A DNA stretch of 64,000 bases from Muricea muricata (taxonomy: Eukaryota > Cnidaria > Anthozoa > Malacalcyonacea > Plexauridae), in contig OY979723.1 in the NCBI GenBank assembly GCA_963855995.1, positions 12,538,713-12,602,712 of the forward strand, in the 5' to 3' direction. The translations under genes were made by a program, and so were the position numbers. Of this stretch, positions 11,753-22,456 are shown piece by piece (position 1 is the first letter of the stretch; each line of letters starts with the position of its first letter). The notes under the pieces were generated by a model. The model ran no database searches and was not told the DNA's origin. It saw nothing but the letters and a program-made list of their open reading frames with translations.

Positions 11753-11773
11753 TTTGGTGCCGTGACCAGGATT
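11753..11773 (+). other. Primer-binding region
   Basis: TTTGGTGCCGTGACC lies three to four bases after the 5' LTR, at the usual site for tRNA priming. It is the form commonly seen in BEL/Pao elements. I did not determine which tRNA pairs with it. Confidence 0.6.
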
Positions 11774-11796
11774 CAAAGGGATATTTTAACGACAAA

Positions 11797-13498
11797 ATGA
11801 GCGATAGTGAGCGAAGCAAAGCAGAGCGAGCAAAATTTACAAAATGAAATCGACAAAGAAATACAAAAACTGGTCTACTACGCAGAGAGTTTCGACGAAA
11901 CAAGGAACGAAGGGGATCTTGACGAAATGAAGATTACAAGAGATCGAGGAACAGCTATTGTGGACAAAATAAACACTTTAGTAGCGAATTGTCAAGAACT
12001 AAAGCCCGTTTTCCACTTAGCGAATTTGTTCGCGCGACGCGAAGCGAAAACAAGAATTCGGGAACGTGATTGGTTAAAATTGGTTGGCGAAAAAATTCGC
12101 CGCGAACAAGTAGGAACCGTTCCTACTTTTTTTTCTGTCCGCGCGAACAAATTCGCCAAGTGGAAAACGGGCTTAAAGATCGAACACGGTGAAACGGCTA
12201 GAAACGTTCGACAATGGCGAAAGGAAATTAAGGAAAAGTACATGCCCCTAGTGGAAGGTTTGAGAAAGTTTTCAGAAGCTTATGACGAAAAGCAGCGACA
12301 GATAAATGATGAAATCGAACGGAAAAAACAAGAAGCAGAGCGTGAGAAAGAAGAACGTCGTCAGCGACAAATACGAGACCGCGAAAGAGAAACTTGGGAA
12401 GAGAAATTTAACGCAGAACTACGAATGACCAAAAGAAAAATTGAAATGGAAACACAGGCGAAAGCGAGTTTTGCAAAACTTCCGCGTTTAAAGATCACAC
12501 TTTTTAAAGGAACGGCAGCGGACTGGGTACGATTTCAAAATATGTTTATCACGCAAGTGAATAGTCGACAAATATCTAGTGAAGAGAAATTTGGGTATTT
12601 GTTAGAATCTGTGGTACCCAAGGTAAGAGATAGAATTTCTAACCTTAAACCCAGCACTATGGGATATAAGATGGCATGGGAACGCTTGAAAACAGAGTAT
12701 GGGCAAACCAGAGTGGTCATTAGTGCACACTTGGACGAGATTATAAACTTGCCAACTATCAGAGGAGCAAATCATGACAGAATTCAAGAATTTTATGATA
12801 AGTTAAGCAACAATTTTGATACACTACAAACCCTAGGAGAGGGAGACAAGTTACAAGGGTTCATGATGAACACTCTGAACAAACTGCCCCATGTAAAACC
12901 TGATTTGGTAAGGGTGGACTACAAGTGGGAAGAATGGGACATGGAGGCCCTTACTACCAACTTACAAGCCTGGTTGAGGAGAAACAAATCTGAGGAGAGC
13001 CCTAAACCCCCAGTCGATCAGCGGAAACGGGAAAGAAATTGGTTTGGTGGGGACGGGAAGCCAAAACCAAAGTGTATATTCTGCAATGAAGACCATTGGA
13101 GTGATGAGTGTAAGAAAGTAGTTGCACAAGAGGCAAGAAAGAAATTCTTTGTCAGCAAAGGTTTATGTTTCAATTGTGGGCGTACTGGGCATAGGGGGTC
13201 TCAGTGCCACAGTCGTGGCTGTTTTAAGTGTGGTTCAAGACATCACACTAGCATATGCGACAAACAACAAAACAAAAGGTCAGAGACGGGGGGAGTACTA
13301 CACGGATACAGTGGGTCGACAGGAAATACTTCATTGCCAGCCATCATACCGGTCAATGTTCAAGGAGAGGTCATGTGGGCTTATTTAGACACTGGTTCTA
13401 CTAAGAACTTTGTTTCTCGGGATGCAGTAAAAAAGCTAAATTTGAAGCCAGAACGGACAGGACAGGACAAAGCAATCAATGCCCATTTACAAAATTAA
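11797..13498 (+). pseudogene. gag: gag polyprotein with protease start (BEL/Pao), frameshifted
   Basis: The natural ATG at 11797 opens only 16 codons. The long frame from about 11807 (GTG, not a credible start) is offset by one base, so a 1-base indel has broken the gag start. Domains in the long frame: a charged coiled-coil-like N part; a DUF1759-type capsid region (FKGTAADWVRFQNMF and following, about residues 225-330); CCHC-like knuckles around CIFCNEDHWSDEC and CFNCGRTGHRGSQC; then a retroviral-type protease active site, DTGSTKNF. Residues 66-123 come from an inserted MITE. The frame ends at 13498 just after the protease begins. Confidence 0.88.
12003..12173. mobile_element. 171 bp MITE inserted in frame within gag
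   Basis: The two ends are inverted copies (AGCCCGTTTTCCACTTAGCG ... inverse at 12140-12173), flanked by TAA at 12000-12002 and 12174-12176. The 3 bp TAA duplication fits PIF/Harbinger-type elements. Insert plus duplication is 174 bp, or 58 codons, and has no stop, so the gag frame stays open across it. Both strands of this palindrome encode nearly the same peptide. Confidence 0.85.
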
Positions 13499-14020
13499 AA
13501 TCAATGCCCTTAGTGGGCGAGCCCAAGAAGAAATAGAAGAAACGGGGTCCAAACTACCTGATTTCACAACCGTTAGGAGACCTAACATCCCTGATCTGAA
13601 ATTGTCGCATGAGCATATGAAGGACAAAACATTTTATTACACTGAAAATGGTAGATGTCAAATTCACTTTATACTCGGAGACAAAACATTCAGTCGCATT
13701 CGTACAGAAAACGTGTGCAAAGGGGAGAAGGGGACCCAATAGTTGAAGAAACCAGTTTTGGTTGGGTAGTTCATGGTGGCGATGACTACAGTGATGATCA
13801 ATGTATGTTAACTAGAGATACGAGTGACTGTGAGAAACTGTTTAGCTCAGACGTTTTGGGAGTGGAAGATAGGGGAGACACTAACAGTGAGATTTTGAAC
13901 GAGTTCAAGGAGAACATTACGAGAAAGGACGACTGAAGGTACCAGATTACATTCCCATGGATTTCGGGCAGAAAACCTACGGATACAAATGAACAGCAAA
14001 GAAGAAAACGGCTACAGTAC
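13479..14020 (+). pseudogene. pol: Protease to RT linker of pol, multiple frameshifts
   Basis: Polyprotein homology continues here through at least three frames. One runs 13479-13742 with a KLPDFTTVRRPNIPDL segment. The next runs to 13936 with an EETSFGWVVHGGD segment, typical of Pao polyproteins between protease and RT. Then there is a short region before the RT frame. Together with the gag break, this makes the copy non-functional. Confidence 0.75.
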
Positions 14021-16009
14021 GTGAATTGGAAGTTAGATAAAACACCGGAACTTAAACAAGAATATGATGATATCGTAAACCAACAATTAAGCGCTGGTGT
14101 GGTCGAGAATGCCCCAGAAATCCCTACTGGAGATCGAGTTTACTATATGCCACATGAACAAGTTGTACGTCAGAATGCAACCACGACAAAAGTTCGAATG
14201 GTCTTTGATGCGAGCGCCAAAGCCAACGCAACATCTGACAGCATCAACGATTGTACGTTTACAGGCCCCTCTTTACAGCCTCATCTTTGGGACATACTTA
14301 TGCGAAACCGCTTAATGAAAAATCTAGTTCTTCCAGACATTCAGAAGGCCTTCCTTCAGAATGAGGTTAGAGAAGAAGATCGCGACTCGTTTAGATTTCT
14401 GTACAACGTAAACGGCATCGAGAATCACCTGCAATTTACTCGCGTACCGTTTGGGGCGGAGGCGAGCCCTTTCATTCTGGGAGCCACATTGCAACACCAC
14501 CTCGAGAATCAACCCTCTGAATACGAAGATACCATCGACTCGTTAAAGGAAAACACGTACGTGGATAATCTGCTACACGGAGGAGACGATGTGGCAAGCT
14601 TAGCAAAGTTTAAAGAAGAAGCTAGCGATATACTCGAAAGCGGTAAATTTCCAGTTCATAAGTGGGAAAGTAACGTCGAATGGTTAGAGAGCAACGACAT
14701 GGAAAATCCTACGAAGCTTCTGGGACACGTATGGGACAAACGAGAAGAATCGCTCGAGGTAACAGTTCCTAATTACCCAGAACACGAACCAATCACCAAA
14801 AGAAGCATTCTCAGTCATCTTGGCAGCATCTACGACCCGTTAGGCGTGATCTCACCGACCCTTGCCGAAGGTAAACGAATCTACCGCGACGTCTGCAACG
14901 AGAAAAAATGTTGGAACGCGGAAGTTAACCCCCAGTTAAAGTATCAGTGGTTAAAGTGGACGAAACAGCGAAGGAACGTAAAGGTGCCACGAAGCATTAA
15001 TAAAAGCATCAGAAGAGTGAAGGTAGTTCACTTACATATCTTTGCGGATGCGAGCACTTTGGCTTGTTGTGCAGCAGCTATCGCAGTGGTAGAGGGCGAT
15101 ACGGGCGTCGTCAAAGGTCTTCTAGCGTCAAAGTCAAGAATATCAAAACGTGATACCTCAATTTCAAGGCTCGAACTTGTCAGTGGTCACATGGCCGCTA
15201 ACATGGCAAGAAATCTGTGCAACGCGTTTCGTGGATGGCCGATCAATGGTGTGACGGTGTGGATGGATAGCCTCGTAGCCTTGTTCTGGATAAACAATCC
15301 TGGCAAACCTTGGAAGGTGTTCGTAGCCAACAGAGTCAAGAAAATAGCGCAAATAACGGACGAAGTAAATATTACATGGAAATATTGTCCCACAAAAATG
15401 AATCTCGCGGATTTGGGAAGCAGAGGTGCATCGATTGATAAGCTTCACAACCAAGAATGGTTCACTGGACCGGAGTGGCTTCTCAACAAAGAAAATTGGC
15501 CGGAGCAGCCGGAGCTAAAGAAGAACCAAGAAACACACCAAGAGCACAAAGTTACAGAAACCGTCTTCCTTTGCGAAGAGAAAGAAGCAGATGAATGGGA
15601 TGAGCTGCTTGATCGAAGCACATACTGGCGTGCCTTACGAGTGACAGCATGGATTTTGCGCTTCGTCAGCAACTGTCGGCTCAAAGCTAAGAAAAGTCAG
15701 CGAACGAAAGGCCCACTAACGACGGAGGAGATCGTCGACGCCAGAGATAAATGGGTAAGAAGAGTGCAAAGCAATGACGTACCAGAATCTCTGCAATCAC
15801 CGGGGTGGAAATTGATAGAAGACACTACGAACGGAGTATTGAAATGTGAGGGAAGAATCGCAGGATATCAACCAACGTACTTGAGAGAAGGGACATTTGT
15901 GAACAAACTTATTGCTCACGTCCATAACGAGATGCATCTGGGAGTAGCGAGCACAATGTCATTAATCCGAGAGAACTGGTGGATTCCTCAACTCAGATCG
16001 GAAGGTTAA
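14021..16009 (+). pseudogene. pol: pol: reverse transcriptase, RNase H, integrase zinc domain
   Basis: A 662-residue open frame. RT blocks are present in order: VRMVFDASA, LPDIQKAFLQ, FTRVPFGAEASPF, and the catalytic YVDN box (residues about 50-200). RNase H follows, with FADAS, RLELVSG and VWMDSLVAL carrying acidic residues, and then a conserved NLADLGSRG. The frame ends in an H2C2-type integrase N domain (HVHNEMHLG...) that a frameshift at about 16009 separates from its two cysteines (CNVCK). Confidence 0.9.
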
Positions 16010-16013
16010 GAAA

Positions 16014-16676
16014 GTGATCGGAAACTGCAATGTTTGTAAAGTTTTCTCAGCAAAGCCTTTTAAAGCCCCAGCAACCTCTCAACTACCCGAATTCCGCACT
16101 ACGCCTGCGAGACCATTCGAAACTACGGGAGTGGACTTCGCAGGTCCTCTGATTTATAAAGTGACGAAGAAGGAAGAAGGGAAATGCTATGTAATCATAT
16201 TTACGTGCGCAACGTTTCGGGCAGTACATTTAGAGCTGGTAAAATCACAAACCGCAAGCGAATTTCAAGAGAAGCTGAACTCGTTCATCACAAGGAAAAC
16301 GAGGCCAAGTCGTATTGTATCAGACAACGCCACTACATTTATAGCGACGTCGAAGTGGATAAAACAAATCAGGAAGAGTGAACGTCTACATGATTATTTG
16401 GCGACCCAGAACATACATTGGAAATTCAATCTCGCTAAGTCTCCATGGTGGGAAGGACTATATGAACGGCTAATTAAAGGGATTAAAACGACGCTTTACA
16501 AGACCTTAGGAAAATCGCACCTGCTGTTCAACCAATTAGAGACGGTGATATTGGATATCGAGAGGCATTTGAATAACCGACCTCTAACATATGTCGAAAG
16601 TAATCAAGAGGAAGAGCAGGTCCTAACTCCAAATACTATTCTATGGGGACAAAATTCATACGCATTAGGAGAGTAA
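16014..16676 (+). pseudogene. pol: pol: integrase catalytic core
   Basis: A 220-residue frame that continues the integrase after a frameshift. It holds the CNVCK of the zinc domain and the D,D-35-E core residues in [17 protein letters not shown] and [11 protein letters not shown] further frameshift near 16660 moves the C-terminal part to another frame. Confidence 0.88.
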
Positions 16677-17134
16677 ACGAGCAAGAAGATGATGATGTAG
16701 TCGGTGCTTTGCACAAGCGTCTCACTTTGGCCAGACAACACGCATGGGCAAGGTGGCAGCGGGAATACGTTCATGGGTTAATGGAGTACCATCGTATGAA
16801 TAAAACTATATCACCAGTACCAGAGATGGGGGAGATTGTACTAATTGTTGGAGAAGAAAAGAACCGAGGACGTTGGATGAAAGGCAAAGTGGTCAAACAC
16901 GTGAAAGGAAAGGACGGTGTTATTAGAGGAGTTGTTGTCTTACACAAAGGTAATTACTTGGAACGACCCGTGCAGTTGGTATGTCCTTTAGAGATACGGA
17001 GTGCAGTTAAAGAAGATCAAGAAACGCACAACGCATGTAACAAAGAAAACGAACACAAAACCAAGAAAAGACAAGAAAGGAAGTCAGCAGCGATTGCAAA
17101 GGAGAAGATTAAGGAACAGTCTAAGGACGATTAA
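16643..17134 (+). pseudogene. pol: pol: C-terminal DUF5641-like domain
   Basis: The last 163-residue frame of the element has a WARWQREYVHGL motif and a small beta-rich GRWMKGKVVK region, typical of the DUF5641 tail of Pao integrases. It ends in a Lys/Glu-rich tail and a stop at 17132-17134. Confidence 0.8.
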
Positions 17135-17198
17135 AGAAACTTTAGTAACTTTAGGAAGTTGTTGTTGTTTAAAAAATTAAAATACATTTAAATTTGTT

Positions 17199-17207
17199 AG
17201 GGGAGTG
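17199..17207 (+). other. Polypurine tract before 3' LTR
   Basis: A short purine-rich run (AGGGGAG) abuts the start of the 3' LTR, in the expected place for plus-strand priming. Confidence 0.45.
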
Positions 17208-17407
17208 TGCGCCGACCGGGCAAATTGCAGGCACTCCGCCCGCGTTGATTATGAAAATTTATGCAAGGACGAAAAAGAGAACGTTTTGGGAGCGTGAGGG
17301 ACGAGCGATTGTGATTTTGTAAGAAAGAAATCCATTTGTAATTTGATTTTTTCTGATTAAATTTCTACGTTAAAGAAAGGTGCGCAATTCATTAGTGCGT
17401 CCGCACA
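17208..17407 (+). repeat. 3' LTR
   Basis: 200 bp, three differences from the 5' LTR; followed by GTGA target duplication and then satellite sequence. Confidence 0.93.
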
Positions 17408-17736
17408 GTGATGCCTACCAAATTTCAACTAACTATGATGCAAAATGCAAAGGTTTTGAATAAAGGCAGGTACCACATAGAAAGAGCCATTAGGAGGCCA
17501 AATGGGTAAAATCATGGCGAAGCTGAAACATAACTATAATGCCTTTCCAAAACTCCGAACTAGGTTTTTTCACAAACAATAAATTTGATCACAATTTCTT
17601 ACAGATACAACAAGAGCTATCTCCCACTTAGTTTTTTCAAATATAATGAAACAAATCCAAAGTTAGTTTATTCTTAAGGGACCAGTGGTACAGTGATGCA
17701 TGCAACTGATTTCGGTGCAAAATGCAATGTTTTGCT
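17408..17736. repeat. 366 bp satellite, end of interrupted unit plus a shortened unit
   Basis: The unit begun at 11261 finishes at 17485. The next unit (17486 to about 17736) lacks an internal segment: TTCACAAACAAT is joined directly to CACAATTTCTTACAG. The array ends here. Confidence 0.85.
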
Positions 17737-17744
17737 GCCCGTCA

Positions 17745-18600
17745 TGGTCCAGGTTGTCAACAATGTTGTTCATACTTGATATGAATATTGTTCCAAGTTT
17801 GTTACAGCATCGCTACTGGAACAAGTTGTCAAAAATGTAGAATAACCATGTTATCAATACAAAACATTATTGCTCAATTTGCACATGTTTCACCATGTTC
17901 CATCAACAATGAACAACGCTGTTGACTTATCAATGTTGAACAATATTGTTCGAATGGGAACAAACAATACTGTCAGCTGAACAACGGCTGTTCAGTCAGG
18001 ATAACAGCATTGCTGCAATATTGTTCAGCAAACAATGTTGCAATAACCTGTTCAATTTTTGGCGGCGTACACACGTAAAAACGCACAAGTTGCTACAGAC
18101 CTGCAAACAAGTTGTAACAAGTCTGTTCACAAGTTGTTAACAAGATGTATTGGCACTGCTTGTTCTGAATTTGTTGGAACAAGTTTGGAACAAGCTGTTG
18201 ACAAATTGTAACAAGCTTGATGGGACTATCAGACCTGTTATAAGATTGTTCCAACAAGACTGATACAGCATGATATAACAACATTGTTACAGCCTTGCGT
18301 TGTCAATCTTGTAACAAACTTGCTACAACAGGATTGTATCAGAGTTGTTAGAACAACTGCATCACAATTTACACATTTTTAAAATTTCAGACACAATTCT
18401 GGAAATATTAACTATGAGGAAAAAAGTTACAGGATTGTACCAGTTGTTAGAACAACCTTGTAACAAGTCTGATATTTTCGTCAAGCTTGTTACAAGTTGT
18501 CAACAAGTTAGGAACAACTTGTTGACAACTTGGTACAAGCAGTGCGAACACATCTTGTTGACGGCTTGTCTGCAGACTTGTTACAAGTTGTGAGATTTTT
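17745..18600. repeat. ACAAGTTGT/AACATTGTT repeat field
   Basis: This is a long field of degenerate 10-20 bp units built from ACAAGTTG, TTGTTAACAAG and AACATTGTT, in both orientations and so highly self-complementary. A fragment of the 366 bp satellite (about 18361-18437) lies inside it. No gene is supported. Confidence 0.85.
18361..18437. repeat. Isolated fragment of the 366 bp satellite
   Basis: TCACAATTTACACATTTTTA to GAGGAAAAAAGTTACA matches the middle of the satellite unit, with ACAAGTTG repeats on both sides. Confidence 0.8.
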
Positions 18601-18737
18601 ATGTGTGTATGTGTGCAAGTGTGTAACTGATTGTGTAACTGTGTATAATGTCATGTTCAACTAGCATCATATCAACTGCACACATGATATTTTTGTCAGG
18701 AATAATGCTTCATACAAATACCTGCTTAAGTTTACCC

Positions 18738-18836
18738 AAATCTGTGATGCAAGCTACACATGCCAGAACTTGCTGCACTGATGCAATCAAATCTGTGACA
18801 CAAACGACACTTGCCAGCTCTTGCTGCACTGATGCA
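18738..18836. repeat. Two tandem copies, 51 bp period
   Basis: AAATCTGTGA...TTGCTGCACTGATGC occurs at 18738 and again at 18789. Frames on both strands are short and unrecognised. Confidence 0.75.
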
Positions 18837-19497
18837 GGCTGAGACAAGGACCTTAAAAATTGTGGACATAAATTTTGCTGAGTGAGGCATCTGTAGGCGT
18901 CGGAATGAGTGGTAAAAACAGTGGCAAAGCCAGCCTGACATTTTGCCATGCAAATGCAAATTTTTCTGTGTTTAAAGACCGTATAAGGAAACAATTTCTA
19001 AAGAAATTATAATTTCAAATGAATGATAATTACTTAAATTTGCATAGCATGACCAAACTTTCGGGCTGGCTTCGCTACTGGGGAAAAATTGCAACTTTGG
19101 TAGTCTAAGTTTGTCAATTTTGATTCTGCTTGCAGTAAGCATGTCAGAAGGGAAGGTTCTTCGGACTGCGCGAAAAAAAGTAGGTCGAAAATTTTAATGC
19201 AGTCGCACTTTTAAACATGTGCAAAATAGAAACCTTGTATGTTCAAATACTCTTCTACAACTACTGACAGAAAATAAAGCATATTACCTTGAAATAAAGG
19301 CAGGATTGCTTCAATATCTTGAAGGTTTTAAAACTTCGTTCTTGCATGGCGGAAAAAGATTGAATTTAGCAACTTTATTCTCGGCAACCCGACACGGAGC
19401 GCAAAACTACGTATTCTACGTTTGAGCGATGCTATTTAGTAAGCAAGCATATAAAAGAACAATGCCCTAACCACGCGTTCCCTCTTTCTGTCTAAAG

Positions 19498-21624
19498 ATG
19501 TCGTGGCGTTTGGTTGGTGTTTTGTCTGTGTTTTTATCATTTTTATTGCTTATTTCAGGTAACTATACTTCCTCGTGTTATTTAATGTCTTTTAAACTTG
19601 TGGCATGTGTAACAGGGAGTCATTTTCCGCGATTAAACATAGAACGACCGCAAGTTAATGCTAGAAAAGAACATGTATTTGGGTAACTTGTTGAACTGAT
19701 TAGAACACCCTATTCATTTAGTAATGCATATAATTGCCACTCAAAAATAAGAGTGGTGGTTCTTTGCTTTAATAAATGACTTTCTGTTGGTGTAATTTGG
19801 ACAAATTTACAAAACTTTACTAACGTAAGGTAGAGAAGTATCTTAAAACGTTTGTATATATTTTGGTGTTGGGGGCCAGGGGAGAGTTTGAACCCTCACT
19901 TCTTGCTAGATATGAATATTCCTATGGTGCTACTGGGCTGCACAGTCACCAAATGCTGCAAAGTTACTAAAACTGGCGATGAATATGATGCCAAAATCAC
20001 AGGATGTCTTTATGAGTTTGTAAAATTGTCCATAGACTCCCCCCCCCCCCCCCCCCGACAGCTCACACATTTGGCACACAACCTCGAAACATTCCCTTTT
20101 AAAGATTGTGTCACTTTTGTCTAATGATGACCACAACATATAATCTGTCAATCCAATGATTAAGGATGATTAGACACGTATGTTTGCATTTACTGAAGAT
20201 AAGTGACTTAAATTTCATGCTGTTAGCTAGCCCATATAGTAGTCTTCCCAACTGACATATTATAAGGAACTATGTGCCTAGCACTCTGATATTTAACAGT
20301 TCTGACCTGTCACTTGATTTCATTACAGCTGAACCTTGCCATGATGCCAAGGCAACATCAAAGATTTATTCAACTTCAAATGTATTACTAGCAAGCGAGT
20401 CAGTGTTCCTCGTTGAATCCACCGTGAAATGTAGCAATAACCCCAAGGTTGGCATCTAGATAATATCAGAAGAAAGGGGCAATTCTAATAAACATATATT
20501 CTCATCCTTCAATGATGAATTTTCTAACTTGTGAAATTTACCTGATGATCAATTATCCTCTAAGAAGTTCTGAGAAGGAAGAAAGAATTATAAATCTGTT
20601 TGACTGCCAATAAAGTAGACTTGTAATCACAATTCATACAAACAGATACTGGCATCAATAATACATTTATTTACTGTATTTAAAAAGGCAATTCTTTATA
20701 TAGGATATTTTCCTGTATGCTGAAGTTGATGGTAACTTATACCCTGTACCAAAATCTGCCGACAATTCCATACATCAGGTACGTAAAAGTAAAACGAAGA
20801 AGTGTCTTGCAAATCCAAGATATTTATCTAGCTTTTAGGGCTAATGGTTCTCATATTATTAGACTATATTTTCACCATGTTCTTTGGTAATAAATATTTT
20901 GGGAGTTTTGTCTGATGATGAACAGCACATATAATCTGTCAATCCAATGAAAAAGGATGATTAAATATCATGTTTACATTCACTGAAGGCAAAACTGATT
21001 TTCAATTACAGTGAACATTAATTTTACACTATCTCTCCATGTCAAATAATAATATGGATTTAATGTTCTTAGTTCAGCTGGGTGAAGCCACATAAAAAAG
21101 CAAAATCTGGAGCTTATGTGATAAATTACTATGATGAGGAAGGGTATGCTGCACTACGAAAGGTAACAAAAAGTTTCTGCCTTGCAAGTTTTTTCCCAAG
21201 ATATCTTGGTTCAAGTACTTTGTTTTATATTTTAGGCACAACGTACTGAGGAGAAGTCTGAACACAAACCTTTGTTCACAGTAACTTTGAACCACAAGGT
21301 ACAGTTCACTTTACAGAGTGACACGATCTTGAAACAAAAAGCTCTTTTCATAGCCTTAGCATTGTTACAAGCGACTTACCATTCTTTGAATTCCTGGATA
21401 TCATTAAATAAATTGCAATTTTTTGTGTTTATAATCCTTGAAACTCTATTTCATGCAAATTTGGCGAGTTTGTCTCATTTTGTCAATTTTAAATAAATGT
21501 TTTTATAATTGTGTAGGCTGCAGGAAGAGAAGGACTGTGGGTGCAAACGGAATTCATTGCTGTCACTGCTGCTTTGTTAGTTTGGTGGTTTGCAACGGTA
21601 ACCAAAAACAAAATGCAAGAGTGA
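19498..21624 (+). CDS. SSR4: Translocon-associated protein subunit delta (TRAP-delta)
   Basis: TRAP-delta is a subunit of the ER membrane complex that sits beside the Sec61 channel. I assembled six exons with consistent phases: 19498-19558, 20329-20447, 20704-20778, 21073-21162, 21236-21298, 21517-21624. They give 171 residues (human SSR4 is 173). The protein has a signal peptide (VFLSFLLLISG/AEPC), then a lumenal beta domain with two cysteines (AEPCHDA, STVKCSNN), the family blocks ESVFLVE, LYAEVDGNLYPV and NYYDEEGYAALRKAQR, then FTVTLNHK and one C-terminal membrane helix (FIAVTAALLVWWFATV) with a short basic tail. The gene looks intact. AATAAA at 21676-21681 is the likely poly(A) signal. 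Confidence 0.95.
20039..20056 (+). repeat. C18 homopolymer
   Basis: A run of 18 C in SSR4 intron 1; see the findings for the other long C/G runs. Confidence 0.9.
20121..21010. repeat. Direct duplicate inside SSR4 introns
   Basis: A ~90 bp block containing ATATAATCTGTCAATCCAAT occurs in intron 1 (20121-20222) and in intron 3 (20911-21010). This could be a dispersed repeat or a local duplication. Confidence 0.7.
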
Positions 21625-21675
21625 TGTATTATATAAAGACAGACGTTAAATGAATAGTGTTTCAATTTTTACTGT

Positions 21676-21681
21676 AATAAA
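21676..21681 (+). terminator. SSR4 poly(A) signal
   Basis: AATAAA 52 bases after the stop codon. Confidence 0.6.
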
Positions 21682-21699
21682 ATTTTCGGCTATATCTGT

Positions 21700-22456
21700 A
21701 CTTGTCTGCAAATACTTCAGTCTTAAAGTGGGTTTTCAACATTCATCCTGAGGTTGCTAGATCTTCCATTTCCCAGACCTTTCTACGTTCTGGTACATTT
21801 TTGCTATCTTTGCTGCATCAGTTTGTCCCATCTTGTACCTTCAATGCTCATTACCTGTACCTCTGAGTTGCTCCAATCTCACTGTGTATTAAACAATGAG
21901 CAAATATTAAAATGTTCTGAAAATTGGCCTGAAGTTATACACCTGACTTGAGGTTTCATACCATGCCAACATTTTAAATACATAACCATGCAGAACATCC
22001 TATATTATTTTAATTATTGTCTGTATCCAGTTTTGTACCTTATTGAAACAAACACAAAAACACCAGTGGGGAAAATTTCTTGCTTGACTTTTTTTACCAA
22101 AATTCAGAAGCAATAAAACATTGGGCATTTGTTATTAACTAAATACAAATGCTCATAATACATTCTTCTAATAATTTAATTATCACTAAATATACTTTTA
22201 AATAATTGTCTATTCATAATTCACCACACTTTGAGAGGCCAATGGCAAAATTTAAGTTGAGTTGTTACATCATAAAACCACTACCATTATTGCAAATTAC
22301 CTGTCTTGTAAGAAGTTGTGCCCCAAGGCCTGTAGTAATTGCACACAGCTTTACAGTCTTTGCGTAGAAAATGCCTGTTCATTAGTTGCATGTTGTGGAT
22401 ATTATCTGCTCATTGAATTTATCAAATAATTGTTCGATAAAAATATTTTACACAAT
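21700..22456. other. Convergent 3' intergenic region
   Basis: This lies between the 3' ends of SSR4 (+) and the small minus-strand gene. It is AT-rich and I see nothing recognisable. Confidence 0.5.

Larger units (their letters stand above)
11550..17407 (+). mobile_element. BEL/Pao LTR retrotransposon, defective
   Basis: This is a 5858 bp element with 200 bp LTRs that begin TGCGCC and end CACA. It is flanked by GTGA (or AGTGA if the last A is shared), consistent with the 4-6 bp duplications of BEL/Pao elements. Order inside: primer-binding region, gag with zinc knuckles, aspartic protease, reverse transcriptase, RNase H, integrase, DUF5641-like tail. The LTRs differ at three positions that I can see, so the insertion is fairly recent. 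Even so, gag-pol is broken by several frameshifts and gag carries an inserted MITE. No envelope gene is seen. Confidence 0.93.
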
